NCBI GenBank assembly: GCA_020638555.1 | Contig: JACKII010000001.1 | Location: 992,001 to 1,056,000 of the forward strand | Length of the DNA stretch: 64,000 nt | Direction of reading: 5' to 3' | Source of the DNA: Alphaproteobacteria bacterium | GTDB taxonomy: Bacteria; Pseudomonadota; Alphaproteobacteria; Bin95 | Shown: one piece after another, positions 51,577 through 61,625 of the stretch | How the letters are laid out: each line of letters begins with the position of its first letter | How positions within the stretch are numbered: position 1 is the first letter of the stretch | Program-made: the position numbers and the translations under genes | Notes under the pieces: model-generated | Seen by the model: only the letters and a program-made list of their open reading frames with translations | Database searches by the model: none | What the model was told of the DNA's origin: nothing

Positions 51577-52452
51577 ATGGGCGTGCTGATCAACAAGGAT
51601 ACCAAGGTCATCTGCCAGGGCTTCACCGGCCGGCAGGGCACCTTCCATTCCGAGCAGGCCATCGCCTATGGCACCCGCATGGTCGGCGGCACCTCGCCGG
51701 GCAAGGGCGGCTCCACCCATCTGGGTCTGCCGGTGTTCAACACCGTGCAGGACGCGCAGGACAAGGTGGGCGTCGATGCCAGCGTCATCTATGTGCCGCC
51801 GCCGTTCGCCGCCGACAGCATTCTGGAGGCGATCGACGCGGAAGTCCCGCTGATCATCTGCATCACCGAGGGCATTCCCGTGCTCGACATGGTCAAGGTG
51901 AAGCGGTCGCTCGACGGCTCCAAATCGCGCCTGATCGGCCCGAACTGCCCGGGTGTGATCACCGTCGGCGCGTGCAAGATCGGCATCATGCCGGGCCATA
52001 TTCACAAAAAGGGCAAGATCGGCGTTGTTTCCCGCTCGGGCACGCTTACTTATGAGGCCGTCGGCCAGACCACCGCGGTGGGGTTGGGTCAGACTTCGTG
52101 CGTGGGTATTGGCGGCGATCCGGTGAACGGAACCAATTTCATCGATTGCCTGAAAATGTTCCACGAGGATCCGGAAACCGAAGGCATCATCATGATCGGT
52201 GAGATCGGCGGGTCGGCGGAAGAAGATGCCGCGGCCTTCTATGCCAGCCTGCCGAACAAGAAGCCCATGGTCGGCTTCATCGCCGGTGCGACGGCGCCTC
52301 CGGGCAAGCGCATGGGCCATGCCGGGGCGATCATCGCCGGCGGCAAGGGCACGGCGGCGGCCAAGTTCGCGGCGTTCCGCGATGCGGGCATCGCGGTGAG
52401 CGAGTCGCCGGCCGCGCTGGGCAGCACCATGTTGAAGGTGATGAACGGTTAA
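51577..52452 (+). CDS. sucD: succinyl-CoA synthetase alpha subunit
   Basis: A 291-aa subunit. The phosphorylated active-site His248 is in RMGHAGAIIAGG, and the CoA-binding N-domain has GFTGRQGTFHSEQ near residue 15. Partner of sucC. Confidence 0.98.
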   Translation: MGVLINKDTKVICQGFTGRQGTFHSEQAIAYGTRMVGGTSPGKGGSTHLGLPVFNTVQDAQDKVGVDASVIYVPPPFAADSILEAIDAEVPLIICITEGIPVLDMVKVKRSLDGSKSRLIGPNCPGVITVGACKIGIMPGHIHKKGKIGVVSRSGTLTYEAVGQTTAVGLGQTSCVGIGGDPVNGTNFIDCLKMFHEDPETEGIIMIGEIGGSAEEDAAAFYASLPNKKPMVGFIAGATAPPGKRMGHAGAIIAGGKGTAAAKFAAFRDAGIAVSESPAALGSTMLKVMNG

Positions 52453-52530
52453 CCTTGCAAAGGACGGTCGTCTGCGACACGTTGACCAGAGCCGTCGACC
52501 GTCCCTGGCAAGCACAACAAAGGCGTTTTC

Positions 52531-55482
52531 ATGGTGACCCAGATCGACCCAGCAAGCTTCCTGACCGGCGGCAACGCAACGTTTGTCGCCGAATTGTATG
52601 CCCAGTATCTGAGCGACCCGCAGTCGGTCGACGCCAGCTGGATCGGCTTTTTCGAAAGCCTGAGGCGCGACGGCGTCGTTGTCGATGACCTCGATGCCGC
52701 ACAATGGGGCCGGATGCGGGCCAGCGTGATCGAGCGCAACGGCCACCTGCCAGGCGCGAACGGGCATGCCCTCGGGGAGAACGGCCACGCCGCCAACGGG
52801 TCGGTGGTCACCGCCGAGATCGCGGCCTCCGCGGCGCAGGTTGCGCGGGCGACGATGGGATCGGCCGATCCGGCCGCGATTCGGGCGGCAACGCTGGATT
52901 CGATTCGGGCGCTGATGATGATCCGCGCCTATCGGGTGCGCGGCCACCTGTATGCGAAGCTCGACCCGCTGGGCCGTTCGCACTCGGACCATCACCCGGA
53001 ACTGGATTACAAAACCTACGGGTTTACCGACGCCGACCTGGACCGGCCGATCTTCATCGATCATGTGCTGGGCATGGAAACGGCAACCTTGCGGCAGATC
53101 CTGGACGCGCTGGAGCGGACCTACTGCAACCTGATCGGCGTCGAGTTCATGCACATGCAGGACCCGGACCAGAAGTTCTGGATCCAGCAGCGCATCGAGG
53201 AACCGCGCAACCAGACCGAATTCACCGACCTGGGCAAGCGCACCATCCTGGAACGGCTGACCGAGGCGGAGACGTTCGAGCAATTCCTCGACAAGCGCTA
53301 TGTCGGCACCAAGCGTTTCGGCCTGGAAGGCGGCGAGTCGCTGATCCCGGCCATGGAGCAAATCATCAAGCGCGGCTCGCAACTGGGCATGGAGGAACTG
53401 GTGGTGGGCATGGCCCATCGCGGCCGCCTGTCGGTGCTGGCCAATGTCATGGGCAAGCCCTTCACCAACATCTTCTCCGAATTCCAGGGCAATGCCGCCA
53501 ACCCGGAGGACGTGCAGGGCTCCGGCGACGTCAAATACCATCTCGGCACCTCGTCGGACCGCGAGTTCGACGGCAAGGTGGTGCATCTCTCGCTGACGCC
53601 GAACCCGTCGCACCTGGAAACCGCCGACCCGGTGGTCATCGGCAAGGTGCGGGCCAAGCAGGAGCAGAAGCACGACACGGCGCGCGAAAAGGTGGTGGCC
53701 TGCCTGTTGCACGGCGACGCGGCCTTCATCGGCCAGGGCGTGGTGGCGGAAACCTTCCTGCTGTCCGACCTGAAGGGCTATCGCGTCGGCGGCACGATCC
53801 ATGTGGTCATCAACAACCAGATCGGCTTCACCACCTCGCCGACCGACAGCCGCGGCGGCCAGTACTGCACCGACCTGGCGCGCAGCGTGATGGCGCCGAT
53901 CCTGCACGTGAACGGCGACGATCCGGAAGCCGTGGTGCACGCGGCGCGCATCTGCACCGAATTCCGCTATCAGTTCAAGAAAGACGTCGTGCTCGACATG
54001 TACTGCTATCGCCGGCAGGGGCACAACGAGGCGGATGAGCCGAGCTTCACCCAGCCGGACATGTATCGGACCATCGCCAAGCACCAGACGACGCGCAAAC
54101 TCTATGCCAAGCGCCTGGTCGACGAGGGCCTGCTGAGCCAGGACGAGGTCGACGGGATGGAGCAGAATTTCCGCAACCGTCTGGAACAGGATTTCGAAGC
54201 GGCCAAGAACTACAAGCCGAACAAGGCCGACTGGCTGGAAGGCGCATGGAGCGGTCTGGACATTGCCCGCGGCGAGGACCGGCGCGGCGAAACCGCCGTC
54301 GACCTGGAGACCATCCGCGAGATCGCCCGCAACATGACCCGGGTGCCCGAGGATTTTCACATCAACCGCAAGATCGCCCGGCAGTTCGATCACCGCCGCG
54401 CGTCGGTGGTCGAAACCGGGGAGGGCATCGACTGGGCCACCGGCGAGGCGCTGGCGTTCGGTGCGGTGCTGGTGGAAGGGACGCCGGTGCGGCTGTCCGG
54501 TCAGGATTGCGGCCGCGGCACGTTCAGCCAGCGCCACGCGGTGCTGACCGATCAGGAAAACGAAACGAAATACGTGCCGCTCGCCAATCTGCGCGAGGGG
54601 CAGGGGCGGTTCGAGATCATCGACTCGCCGCTGGCCGAGTATTCCGTGCTGGGCTTCGAATACGGCTACACCCAGTCGGAGCCGCACGCGCTGGTGATGT
54701 GGGAGGCGCAGTTCGGCGATTTCGCCAACGGCGCCCAGGTGATGATCGACACCTATATCGCCGCGGCCGAGACCAAATGGCTGCGCATGTCCGGCATCGT
54801 CATGCTGCTGCCGCACGGCTATGAAGGCCAGGGGCCGGAGCACTCGTCGGCGCGGCTGGAGCGCTATTTGCAGCTCTGCGCCGAGGACAATATCCAGGTC
54901 TGCGCGCCGACGACACCGGCCAACTATTTCCACATGCTGCGCCGCCAGGTGCGCCGCAATTTCCGCAAGCCGCTGATCGTGATGACGCCGAAATCGCTGT
55001 TGCGGCACAAGGCGTGCGTCTCGGACGTGGAAGAGTTCGGGCCGGGCACCTCGTTCCACCGCGTGATTGCCGAACATCGCGACCTGGTGGCGGGCGAGCA
55101 CGTCAAGCGCATCGTGCTGTGCAGCGGCAAGGTCTATTATGACCTGTTGCAACGGGCCGAAGAAGCCGAGGTCCGCGACGTGGCCCTGGTGCGGGTGGAA
55201 CAGCTCTACCCGTTCCCGCAGCGCTCGCTGACCGCGGAACTGGTCAAATACCCGAATGCGGACGTGGTCTGGTGCCAGGAAGAGCCGCGCAATATGGGCG
55301 CCTGGCATTTCGTCGACCGGCGCATCGAAGAGGTGCTGGCGGCGATCGACACGGTTGACATGCAGGCCAAGCGGCCGCGTTTTATCGGTCGGCCGGACAG
55401 CGCCGCCACGGCGACGGGCCTTTTGAAACGGCATCTGGCCGAGCAGGCCAAACTTGTGGACGAGGCCCTGATGCTCGCCTGA
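52531..55482 (+). CDS. sucA: 2-oxoglutarate dehydrogenase E1 component
   Basis: A 983-aa thiamine-diphosphate enzyme of full length. Landmarks are the N-terminal FESLRRDGVVVDD segment that binds E2, the MAHRGRLSVLANV and TPNPSHLE regions near 290 and 355, the ThDP motif GDAAFIGQGVV...NNQIGFTTSP near 400-430, and SGQDCGRGTFSQRH near 655. It decarboxylates 2-oxoglutarate and transfers the succinyl group to SucB. Confidence 0.98.
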   Translation: MVTQIDPASFLTGGNATFVAELYAQYLSDPQSVDASWIGFFESLRRDGVVVDDLDAAQWGRMRASVIERNGHLPGANGHALGENGHAANGSVVTAEIAASAAQVARATMGSADPAAIRAATLDSIRALMMIRAYRVRGHLYAKLDPLGRSHSDHHPELDYKTYGFTDADLDRPIFIDHVLGMETATLRQILDALERTYCNLIGVEFMHMQDPDQKFWIQQRIEEPRNQTEFTDLGKRTILERLTEAETFEQFLDKRYVGTKRFGLEGGESLIPAMEQIIKRGSQLGMEELVVGMAHRGRLSVLANVMGKPFTNIFSEFQGNAANPEDVQGSGDVKYHLGTSSDREFDGKVVHLSLTPNPSHLETADPVVIGKVRAKQEQKHDTAREKVVACLLHGDAAFIGQGVVAETFLLSDLKGYRVGGTIHVVINNQIGFTTSPTDSRGGQYCTDLARSVMAPILHVNGDDPEAVVHAARICTEFRYQFKKDVVLDMYCYRRQGHNEADEPSFTQPDMYRTIAKHQTTRKLYAKRLVDEGLLSQDEVDGMEQNFRNRLEQDFEAAKNYKPNKADWLEGAWSGLDIARGEDRRGETAVDLETIREIARNMTRVPEDFHINRKIARQFDHRRASVVETGEGIDWATGEALAFGAVLVEGTPVRLSGQDCGRGTFSQRHAVLTDQENETKYVPLANLREGQGRFEIIDSPLAEYSVLGFEYGYTQSEPHALVMWEAQFGDFANGAQVMIDTYIAAAETKWLRMSGIVMLLPHGYEGQGPEHSSARLERYLQLCAEDNIQVCAPTTPANYFHMLRRQVRRNFRKPLIVMTPKSLLRHKACVSDVEEFGPGTSFHRVIAEHRDLVAGEHVKRIVLCSGKVYYDLLQRAEEAEVRDVALVRVEQLYPFPQRSLTAELVKYPNADVVWCQEEPRNMGAWHFVDRRIEEVLAAIDTVDMQAKRPRFIGRPDSAATATGLLKRHLAEQAKLVDEALMLA

Positions 55483-55522
55483 CGGCGCACCGGGCGAACG
55501 AGAGAAAGCGCTAGAGGATCCG

Positions 55523-56768
55523 ATGAGCGTTGATATCGTTGTGCCGACCCTGGGCGAGTCGGTGACCGAAGCGACCGTGGCGCGCTGGCTGAAGCAGGCC
55601 GGCGAAGCGGTGGCGGCGGACGAACCGATCGTCGAACTGGAGACCGACAAGGTCACGGTCGAGGTGCCGGCACCGCAGGCCGGCGTGCTGACCGACGTGC
55701 TGGTGGCCGAGGACGGCACCGTCGCGGTCGGCGCCGTGCTGGGCCGGATCGGCGAAGGCAACGGTGCCGCCGCCGCTCCGAAGCCAGCGCGCAGCACCCG
55801 CGGTGCCCGCGGCGCCCGCGGCAGCCAAGCCCGCTCCGGAACCGGCGCGCCGCCGCGGCCCCAGCCAAACGGGGCGGGCGATCCGCTGGCCGCGGCCGGA
55901 CCGGCGGTGAAAAAGGCGGCGGCGGAGGCCGGCGTCAGCGGCGACCAGATCGCGCCGACCGGGCGGGGACGGCCGCGCCACCAAGGCCGATGTGCAGGCC
56001 GCCGCGGCCCGCCCCTCGGCTCCGCCCACCCCACCGGCCCCTCCGGCCGCTGCGCGCGCGCCGGCGGCGAACGAGGAACGGGTGCGCATGTCGCGCCTCC
56101 GCAAGCGCATCGCCGAGCGGCTGAAGGAAGCGCAGAACACCGCCGCCATGCTCACCACCTTCAACGAGGTGGACATGACGGAGGTCATGGCGATCCGCAA
56201 CGAGTTCAAGGACAGTTTCGAGAAGCGCCACGGCGTCAAGCTGGGCTTCATGTCCTTCTTCGTCAAAGCCGCCATCGCCGCCCTGCGTGAAGTGCCGGCG
56301 GTGAACGCGGAAATCGACGGCGACGACATCGTCTACAAGAACCATTACGACATCGGCGTTGCGGTCGGCACCGCGCAGGGGTTGGTGGTGCCGGTCGTGC
56401 GCAATGCCGAGACCATGACCTTTGCCGAGGTGGAACAGACCATCGGCGATTTCGGCCGGCGCGCCCGCGACGGCAAGCTGAAGCTGGACGAGCTTTCCGG
56501 CGGCACGTTCACGATTTCGAACGGCGGCGTCTATGGCTCGCTGATGTCGACGCCGATCCTGAACCCGCCGCAATCGGGCATTCTCGGCATGCACAAGATC
56601 CAGCAGCGGCCGATGGTGATGCCGGACGGCTCGATCCAGGCGCGGCCGATGATGTATCTGGCGCTCAGCTACGATCACCGCATCATCGACGGTTCCGAGG
56701 CGGTGACCTGCCTGGTGCGGATCAAGGAAGGCATCGAGGACCCGCGGCGCCTGCTGTTCGATATGTGA
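55523..56768 (+). CDS. sucB: 2-oxoglutarate dehydrogenase E2 (dihydrolipoyl succinyltransferase), frameshifted as sequenced
   Basis: The start (55523) gives a normal lipoyl domain with Lys43 in ETDKVTVE. The catalytic domain (from about 56070 to 56768, SYDHRIIDGSEA at the active site) lies in a different frame. In between, the reading frame changes several times: the proline/alanine linker reads well only after dropping one base near 55790, one near 55848, one near 55871-55878, and one in the G-run 55961-55968. With these four single-base removals the full lipoyl, linker, E3-binding and catalytic layout is restored. Because flanking genes are intact and the enzyme is central to metabolism, sequencing or assembly error in this GC-rich linker is more likely than real decay. 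Confidence 0.9.
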
Positions 56769-56843
56769 GGCCCCTCTGCGGCGGTGCGCGCACCGCCGCA
56801 GGCACTCCGATCCTGGCTTCTCTGGCGGAAGGACTTCCCCCAA

Positions 56844-58241
56844 ATGTACGACGTGGTGGTAATCGGCGGCGGTCCTGGCGGCTATGTGGCCGCGATCCGG
56901 GCGGCGCAGCTGGGCATGAAGGTGGCGTGCGTGGAAATGCGCGGCGCCTTGGGCGGCACCTGCCTGAATGTCGGCTGTATCCCCTCCAAGGAATTGCTGC
57001 ACGCCTCGCATCTTTACGAGGAGGCGAAGAAGGGGCATTCCCGCTTCGGCGTGAAGATCGAAGGGGTATCGTTCGACCTGGCGCAGATGATGAAGGCGAA
57101 GGCGCAGGTGGTGACCGGCCTCACCAAGGGCATCGAGTTTCTGTTCAAGAAGAACAAGGTCGATTACATCCAGGGCACCGGCCGTATCACGGCGCCGGGC
57201 AGGGTCGCGGTGGCGGGCGCCGACGGCGGCGAGCAGGTGCTGGAGGCGCACAACATCGTCATCGCCACCGGGTCGGAGCCCATGCCCCTGGCCGGCGTCG
57301 AGGTGGACGAGCGGACCGTGGTGACGTCGACCGGCGCCATCGCGCTGGCGTCGGTGCCGAAGCATCTGGTGCTGATCGGCGGCGGCATTATCGGCCTGGA
57401 AATGGGCGTGGTCTGGCAGCGGCTCGGTGCCAAGGTCACGGTGGTGGAATTCCTGGACCGCATCGTCCCCGGCGTCGACCGGGAGGTGGCGGCGGAAATG
57501 CAGAAGCTCCTGAAAAAGCAGGGCTTCGAATTCAAGCTGTCGACCAAGGTGACGGGCGCGGAGAAAACCGACGACGGCGTGCGCCTGACGCTGGAGCCGG
57601 CGGCGGGCGGCGCGGCCGAGACGCTGGAATGCGATACGGTGCTGCTGGCGATCGGCCGGCGGCCCTACACCCAGGGGTTGGGGCTGGAGACGGTGGGCAT
57701 CGTCCCGGACGAGCGCGGCCGCATTCCGGTGAACGGCCGGTTCGAGACCGCGGTGGCCGGCATCTATGCCATCGGCGACGTGATCGCCGGGCCGATGCTG
57801 GCGCACAAGGCCGAGGACGAGGGCGCGGCCTGCGCCGAGTTCCTGGCGGGCCAGCATCCGCATATCGACTACAACTGCATTCCGGGCGTGGTCTACACCC
57901 ATCCCGAGATTGCCTGGGTCGGCAAGGGCGAGGACGAGTTGAAGGCCGAGGGGCGCGCCTACAAGGCGGGCAAATTCCCGTTCATGGCAAACGCCCGTGC
58001 GCGGGCGGCGGCGGATAGCGACGGCTTCGTCAAGGTTCTGGCCGATGCCGCCACGGACGAGGTGCTGGGCGTGCACATTATCGGCCCCGACGCCGGCCAT
58101 CTCATCGCCGAGGCCGTGATCGCCATGGAGTTCAAGGCCAGCGCCGAGGATATCGCCCGCACCTGCCATGCGCACCCGACATTGAGCGAGTCCGTGAAAG
58201 AAGCGGCACTGGCCGTCGCCGGGCGCGAGATCCATATCTGA
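56844..58241 (+). CDS. lpdA: dihydrolipoyl dehydrogenase (E3)
   Basis: A 465-aa flavoprotein. FAD motif GGGPGG is at residues 8-13, the redox disulfide is Cys40/Cys45 (TCLNVGC), a second GGGIIG NAD site is near 178, and the catalytic HAHPTLSE is near the C-terminus. It reoxidises the lipoyl group of SucB. ATG 56844 is chosen because GGAAGGA lies 10-16 bases upstream. It ends the TCA operon. Confidence 0.97.
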   Translation: MYDVVVIGGGPGGYVAAIRAAQLGMKVACVEMRGALGGTCLNVGCIPSKELLHASHLYEEAKKGHSRFGVKIEGVSFDLAQMMKAKAQVVTGLTKGIEFLFKKNKVDYIQGTGRITAPGRVAVAGADGGEQVLEAHNIVIATGSEPMPLAGVEVDERTVVTSTGAIALASVPKHLVLIGGGIIGLEMGVVWQRLGAKVTVVEFLDRIVPGVDREVAAEMQKLLKKQGFEFKLSTKVTGAEKTDDGVRLTLEPAAGGAAETLECDTVLLAIGRRPYTQGLGLETVGIVPDERGRIPVNGRFETAVAGIYAIGDVIAGPMLAHKAEDEGAACAEFLAGQHPHIDYNCIPGVVYTHPEIAWVGKGEDELKAEGRAYKAGKFPFMANARARAAADSDGFVKVLADAATDEVLGVHIIGPDAGHLIAEAVIAMEFKASAEDIARTCHAHPTLSESVKEAALAVAGREIHI

Positions 58242-58357
58242 AGAATTCTCCTATCGTCGCAGCCGCGCGAAATCCGAAGACAGCGGCGAACCGATGGCGA
58301 TAAGGTGCGTTCGCCATGGCCACATTGTGGCGACAGCGAACCGATCAGAGTGGTTAG

Positions 58358-59584
58358 GTGCAAGTCGATTTGGTGATCATTTGCCGTCGGTCCGTCATTG
58401 CGGTGATGACAGCGGTCATCGCGGCGGTGACCGTTGTCGCCGATGCCGAGCTGGCGTTTCCGGCAATCGCCGCGGACGTGGTGCGGGGGCAAGCCGTGAC
58501 CCAGGCGCCGCCGCTGGACCCGGCGGCGCTCTATGCGCGGGGGCAAGCCTATCAGACCGGCGAGAAAGCGCCGATCGATTTCGAACGGGCCGCAGGCTAT
58601 TACGCCACCGCCGCCTTGCTCGGATATCCGCCGGCCCAGTTTCGGTTCGCCGCCCAGCTGATCGGTGGCGTCGGCGTCGACCGCGATTTGCGCAGCGCCG
58701 CCAAATGGCTGTTTGTCGCCGCTGCCAATCGCAGCGACAGCAAAGTGGCGGCAGCGGCCCGCGACATGCTGAAAACCCTGGAATCGTCGATTACCGCGGA
58801 AGACCTTGCGACGGCCGAGGGAGAGGCCCGGCAATTCAAGCCGACTTCGGACCCGATCGGCGCGGTCGAGACCTTGTCGCCGTCGGTCCGCCGGGCCGTG
58901 GCCCTCGCCAATCTGGACCCGCCGCCCACCGTGTTTGAACTGCAACGGCATCTGGGCGTGCGGTTCTGTGCGCCCCCCACCGTCGAGGCGGAAACCGGGG
59001 GTGGCTATGTCGTGAAAGGCTATCGCGAACACTTCCGGGGCACGGACCGGCCGGCGGTCGATGCGGAATGGGTGAAGCGGCGCCGGGTGGCAACCGCATT
59101 GACCCCGCTCGCGCCCGCGATCTGTGACTATAGCCGGTTCGTCGAATCCCTGCCGGCGAAGGCGCGAACCCTCGACGTGCAGGTGGAGGATGCGGAAGGG
59201 CACGATCTGGCCGGGGTCGCCAAGGGGACGATCCTGTCGGTCACGCTCCCCGCCCAGGATTTTTCCGGCATTGTCAGCGTGGATTATCTTGAGCACACCG
59301 GCGCGATCCATCACCTCGTGACCTCGGTGCAGGGGCGTCGCTCGGTGCTGCGCCGCAACGAGTCGCTGACCCTCTCCGGGCCATGGGGGCGGGGCGCATC
59401 CCGCAAACAGGGACGCACGCTGCCGGATATGGTGATCGTGACGGTCTCGGAAGTGCCGCTCTACGACAAGGCCCGGCCCGACCCCGACAATGCCGCCGGC
59501 TACCGCGATCTTCTGCGGCAACGCCTGGGCGAGGAGGATGTGGACACGCGCATCTATTATCGGATTTTGCCCGCGCTGCCCTGA
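58358..59584 (+). CDS. exported Sel1-repeat-like hypothetical protein
   Basis: A 408-aa protein with a GTG start. Residues 1-40 look like a signal peptide (VIAVMTAVIAAVTVVA). Residues 50-135 contain Sel1/TPR-like helices (ALYARGQAYQTGEKAPIDFERAAGYYATAALLGYPPAQ, KWLFVAAAN). The rest matches no family I know; the last 180 residues have beta-strand character and a repeated DAEGHDLAGV style. It may be a periplasmic adaptor. A GTG/ATG pair at 58403/58406 would cut into the signal, so I keep the first start. Confidence 0.7.
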   Translation: MQVDLVIICRRSVIAVMTAVIAAVTVVADAELAFPAIAADVVRGQAVTQAPPLDPAALYARGQAYQTGEKAPIDFERAAGYYATAALLGYPPAQFRFAAQLIGGVGVDRDLRSAAKWLFVAAANRSDSKVAAAARDMLKTLESSITAEDLATAEGEARQFKPTSDPIGAVETLSPSVRRAVALANLDPPPTVFELQRHLGVRFCAPPTVEAETGGGYVVKGYREHFRGTDRPAVDAEWVKRRRVATALTPLAPAICDYSRFVESLPAKARTLDVQVEDAEGHDLAGVAKGTILSVTLPAQDFSGIVSVDYLEHTGAIHHLVTSVQGRRSVLRRNESLTLSGPWGRGASRKQGRTLPDMVIVTVSEVPLYDKARPDPDNAAGYRDLLRQRLGEEDVDTRIYYRILPALP

Positions 59585-59707
59585 CCGCCCTTCGGTCCGT
59601 CGCGCCGGCGGCAGTGCGACGGTGTGAGGCAAGTCATACTTGACCGAATCGCGAATGGGTTAGACCATAGGTTGCTGATTTTGGTCACCTAATGGAAGGG
59701 CCGCGGC

Positions 59708-61612
59708 GTGATACGCAAAGTCGTCAATACCCTCGCCATCGTCATCGGCGTTGTTGCGCTGGTGGCGTCCGTCGGTTGGCTGGTGCTGGAGCAGCGCTGG
59801 AGCGCCGGGGATACGGACGGGCCGAAGGATGGCTATGCGGCCTTCACTCACGGCGCCTTCGGCCTGGAAGCCTTCCCGATCAAATACGCGGTCGTGGCCG
59901 GTCGGGTCTCGCCCGCGGCGTTCCGGACGACGCTGGAGGACGGGCGCTCGCTGTGGGAGACCTACGGTTTCCTGGCCAATCCGAAGGCGAAGGACCTGAA
60001 GGAGCAGGCCTGCCAGGGCAATGCCGAGCAATGGCTGCCCTATGGCTTCGCGGTGACGAACTCCCTGCCGCAGACGGCGGTGCAGACGCCGCTGAAATTC
60101 GCGGGCCTGACCTGCGCCTCCTGTCATTCCGGCCAGATCCGCAAGGCGGATGGCAGCCTGTCCGCGCCGATTTCCGGCATGGGCAATATGGAACTGGACG
60201 TGATTGCGTTTTCCGATGCGGTGCGCAACGCGGTGCTGGACCCCGACCTGACCGCCGACCGGATTCTGGACGAATACGCCAAGCTTTGCCCCAACGATTC
60301 GACCGGCCCGATCGAGGCCTTCATGCTGGACCAGTGGCTGAGCGGCGCCCGGGCCGGTATCGGCGGCGAGACTTCGAAATACGGCCTGCCCTACCATGGC
60401 GCGGCGCTGAAGTCGGCGGACGCCATTCCGGCGGGACCGGGGCGCACCCGGCCGTTCCGCTCCATCGTGCGCGTGGCGATGGACCTGCCGGGCGAGGACA
60501 ATTACGCCTACTCGAAAATCCCGGTCGTGTTCGAGCAGGCCACCGATTTGCGGCCGCGGGCGCAGTATGACGGCTCGCTGGGCGACCCGGTGACCCGCAG
60601 CTTCACGGCGGCCTATGCCAGCGGCTCCAGCGTGACGGCGCTGTCCAAGCCGGAAGTGGTGGCCGACATCAAGGCCGCGGCCGCCTATACGGAGAAGCTG
60701 GGCATTGAAATTCCGGTGCAGCCGTTTGCGGCCCACTTCCCGGACGCCGTGCCCGACCCGGCAGAGGTCGCCCGTGGGTTCGAAGTCTACAAGGCGTATT
60801 GCTCCGACTGCCACGGCTATCGCCCGGTCGCCGCGAAGCCGACCGAGGTGAAGCCCTGGGTGGCGGAGGGCCGGTACATCCATCACATGATGGGCGTCGG
60901 GCCGAAGGCACCGGCCGACGGCGGCCTGGGCGTCGACGCCGACCGCGTCACCTTCCGCTATGCCCACGATCTGCCCTTGACGCTCTGGACGGCATTGCCG
61001 GGCAATGCCGCGGTGGCCGCGGTGCAGGAGGCGCGGCTCGACAAGGCGCGCAACGATGCGCTCGCGGCCGGGGACCCGGCGCTGGCCTATTATTGGGACG
61101 AACGGAAATCGGCGTTCCTGGAGGCGAAGCGCATCTATCGCACCGGCCATCCGCTGTATTTCCCGGCCTGCCCCGAAGGGGACGGCAATTGCAAGCCGGA
61201 GGACCTGTTGGCGAAGGCGCCGCCCTGTGCCGACGACATGAACGCCGTGCCGCAAACCTGCGAGATCACGGATTACGAGGCGTTCGTGAACAACCCGATC
61301 CCCTATGCCTTCCTGCGCGCGCCCTATCTGCACAACGGCTCGGTGCCGACCATGGCGCAGTTGCTGAACCTGGAGCCGCGGCCGACGCGGTTCTGCCGGG
61401 GGCAGAATGTCTACGATCCGGACGCGCTCGGCTATGTCACGCCGGCGCCGGTCGACGGCAAGTGCGCCGACCCGCGCCAGGCCTTCCTGTTCGACACCAC
61501 CGTTCGCGGCAACGGCAACCAGGGCCACGACTATCCCTGGAAGCCGGAAGAGTTGAACGACGAGCGTCGGGCCGAGTTGCGGGCGCTGCTCGCCTATCTG
61601 AAGACGATCTAG
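59708..61612 (+). CDS. membrane-anchored dihaem c-type cytochrome (RoxA/dihaem peroxidase-like)
   Basis: A 634-aa protein. An N-terminal membrane anchor (residues 7-28) is followed by two haem c sites, CASCH at 136-140 and CSDCH at 365-369. The size, the spacing of about 230 residues between haems and motifs such as APYLHNGSVPTMAQLL near residue 545 match large dihaem cytochromes of the MauG/RoxA (rubber oxygenase) group. Those use one haem for substrate or oxygen and one for electron transfer. The protein would sit in the periplasm. It heads a four-gene unit with only 13-bp, 4-bp overlap and 6-bp spacings. Confidence 0.85.
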   Translation: MIRKVVNTLAIVIGVVALVASVGWLVLEQRWSAGDTDGPKDGYAAFTHGAFGLEAFPIKYAVVAGRVSPAAFRTTLEDGRSLWETYGFLANPKAKDLKEQACQGNAEQWLPYGFAVTNSLPQTAVQTPLKFAGLTCASCHSGQIRKADGSLSAPISGMGNMELDVIAFSDAVRNAVLDPDLTADRILDEYAKLCPNDSTGPIEAFMLDQWLSGARAGIGGETSKYGLPYHGAALKSADAIPAGPGRTRPFRSIVRVAMDLPGEDNYAYSKIPVVFEQATDLRPRAQYDGSLGDPVTRSFTAAYASGSSVTALSKPEVVADIKAAAAYTEKLGIEIPVQPFAAHFPDAVPDPAEVARGFEVYKAYCSDCHGYRPVAAKPTEVKPWVAEGRYIHHMMGVGPKAPADGGLGVDADRVTFRYAHDLPLTLWTALPGNAAVAAVQEARLDKARNDALAAGDPALAYYWDERKSAFLEAKRIYRTGHPLYFPACPEGDGNCKPEDLLAKAPPCADDMNAVPQTCEITDYEAFVNNPIPYAFLRAPYLHNGSVPTMAQLLNLEPRPTRFCRGQNVYDPDALGYVTPAPVDGKCADPRQAFLFDTTVRGNGNQGHDYPWKPEELNDERRAELRALLAYLKTI

Positions 61613-61625
61613 GGCGGGGGCGATC

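Noticed and set aside
50431..56034. A very long open frame (1,867 codons) on the minus strand across sucC to sucB
   Set aside because: It is the antisense shadow of strongly supported TCA-cycle genes in GC-rich DNA; it has no family resemblance, and its composition is Asp/His/Gln/Arg/Val-rich as expected from reverse-strand codons.
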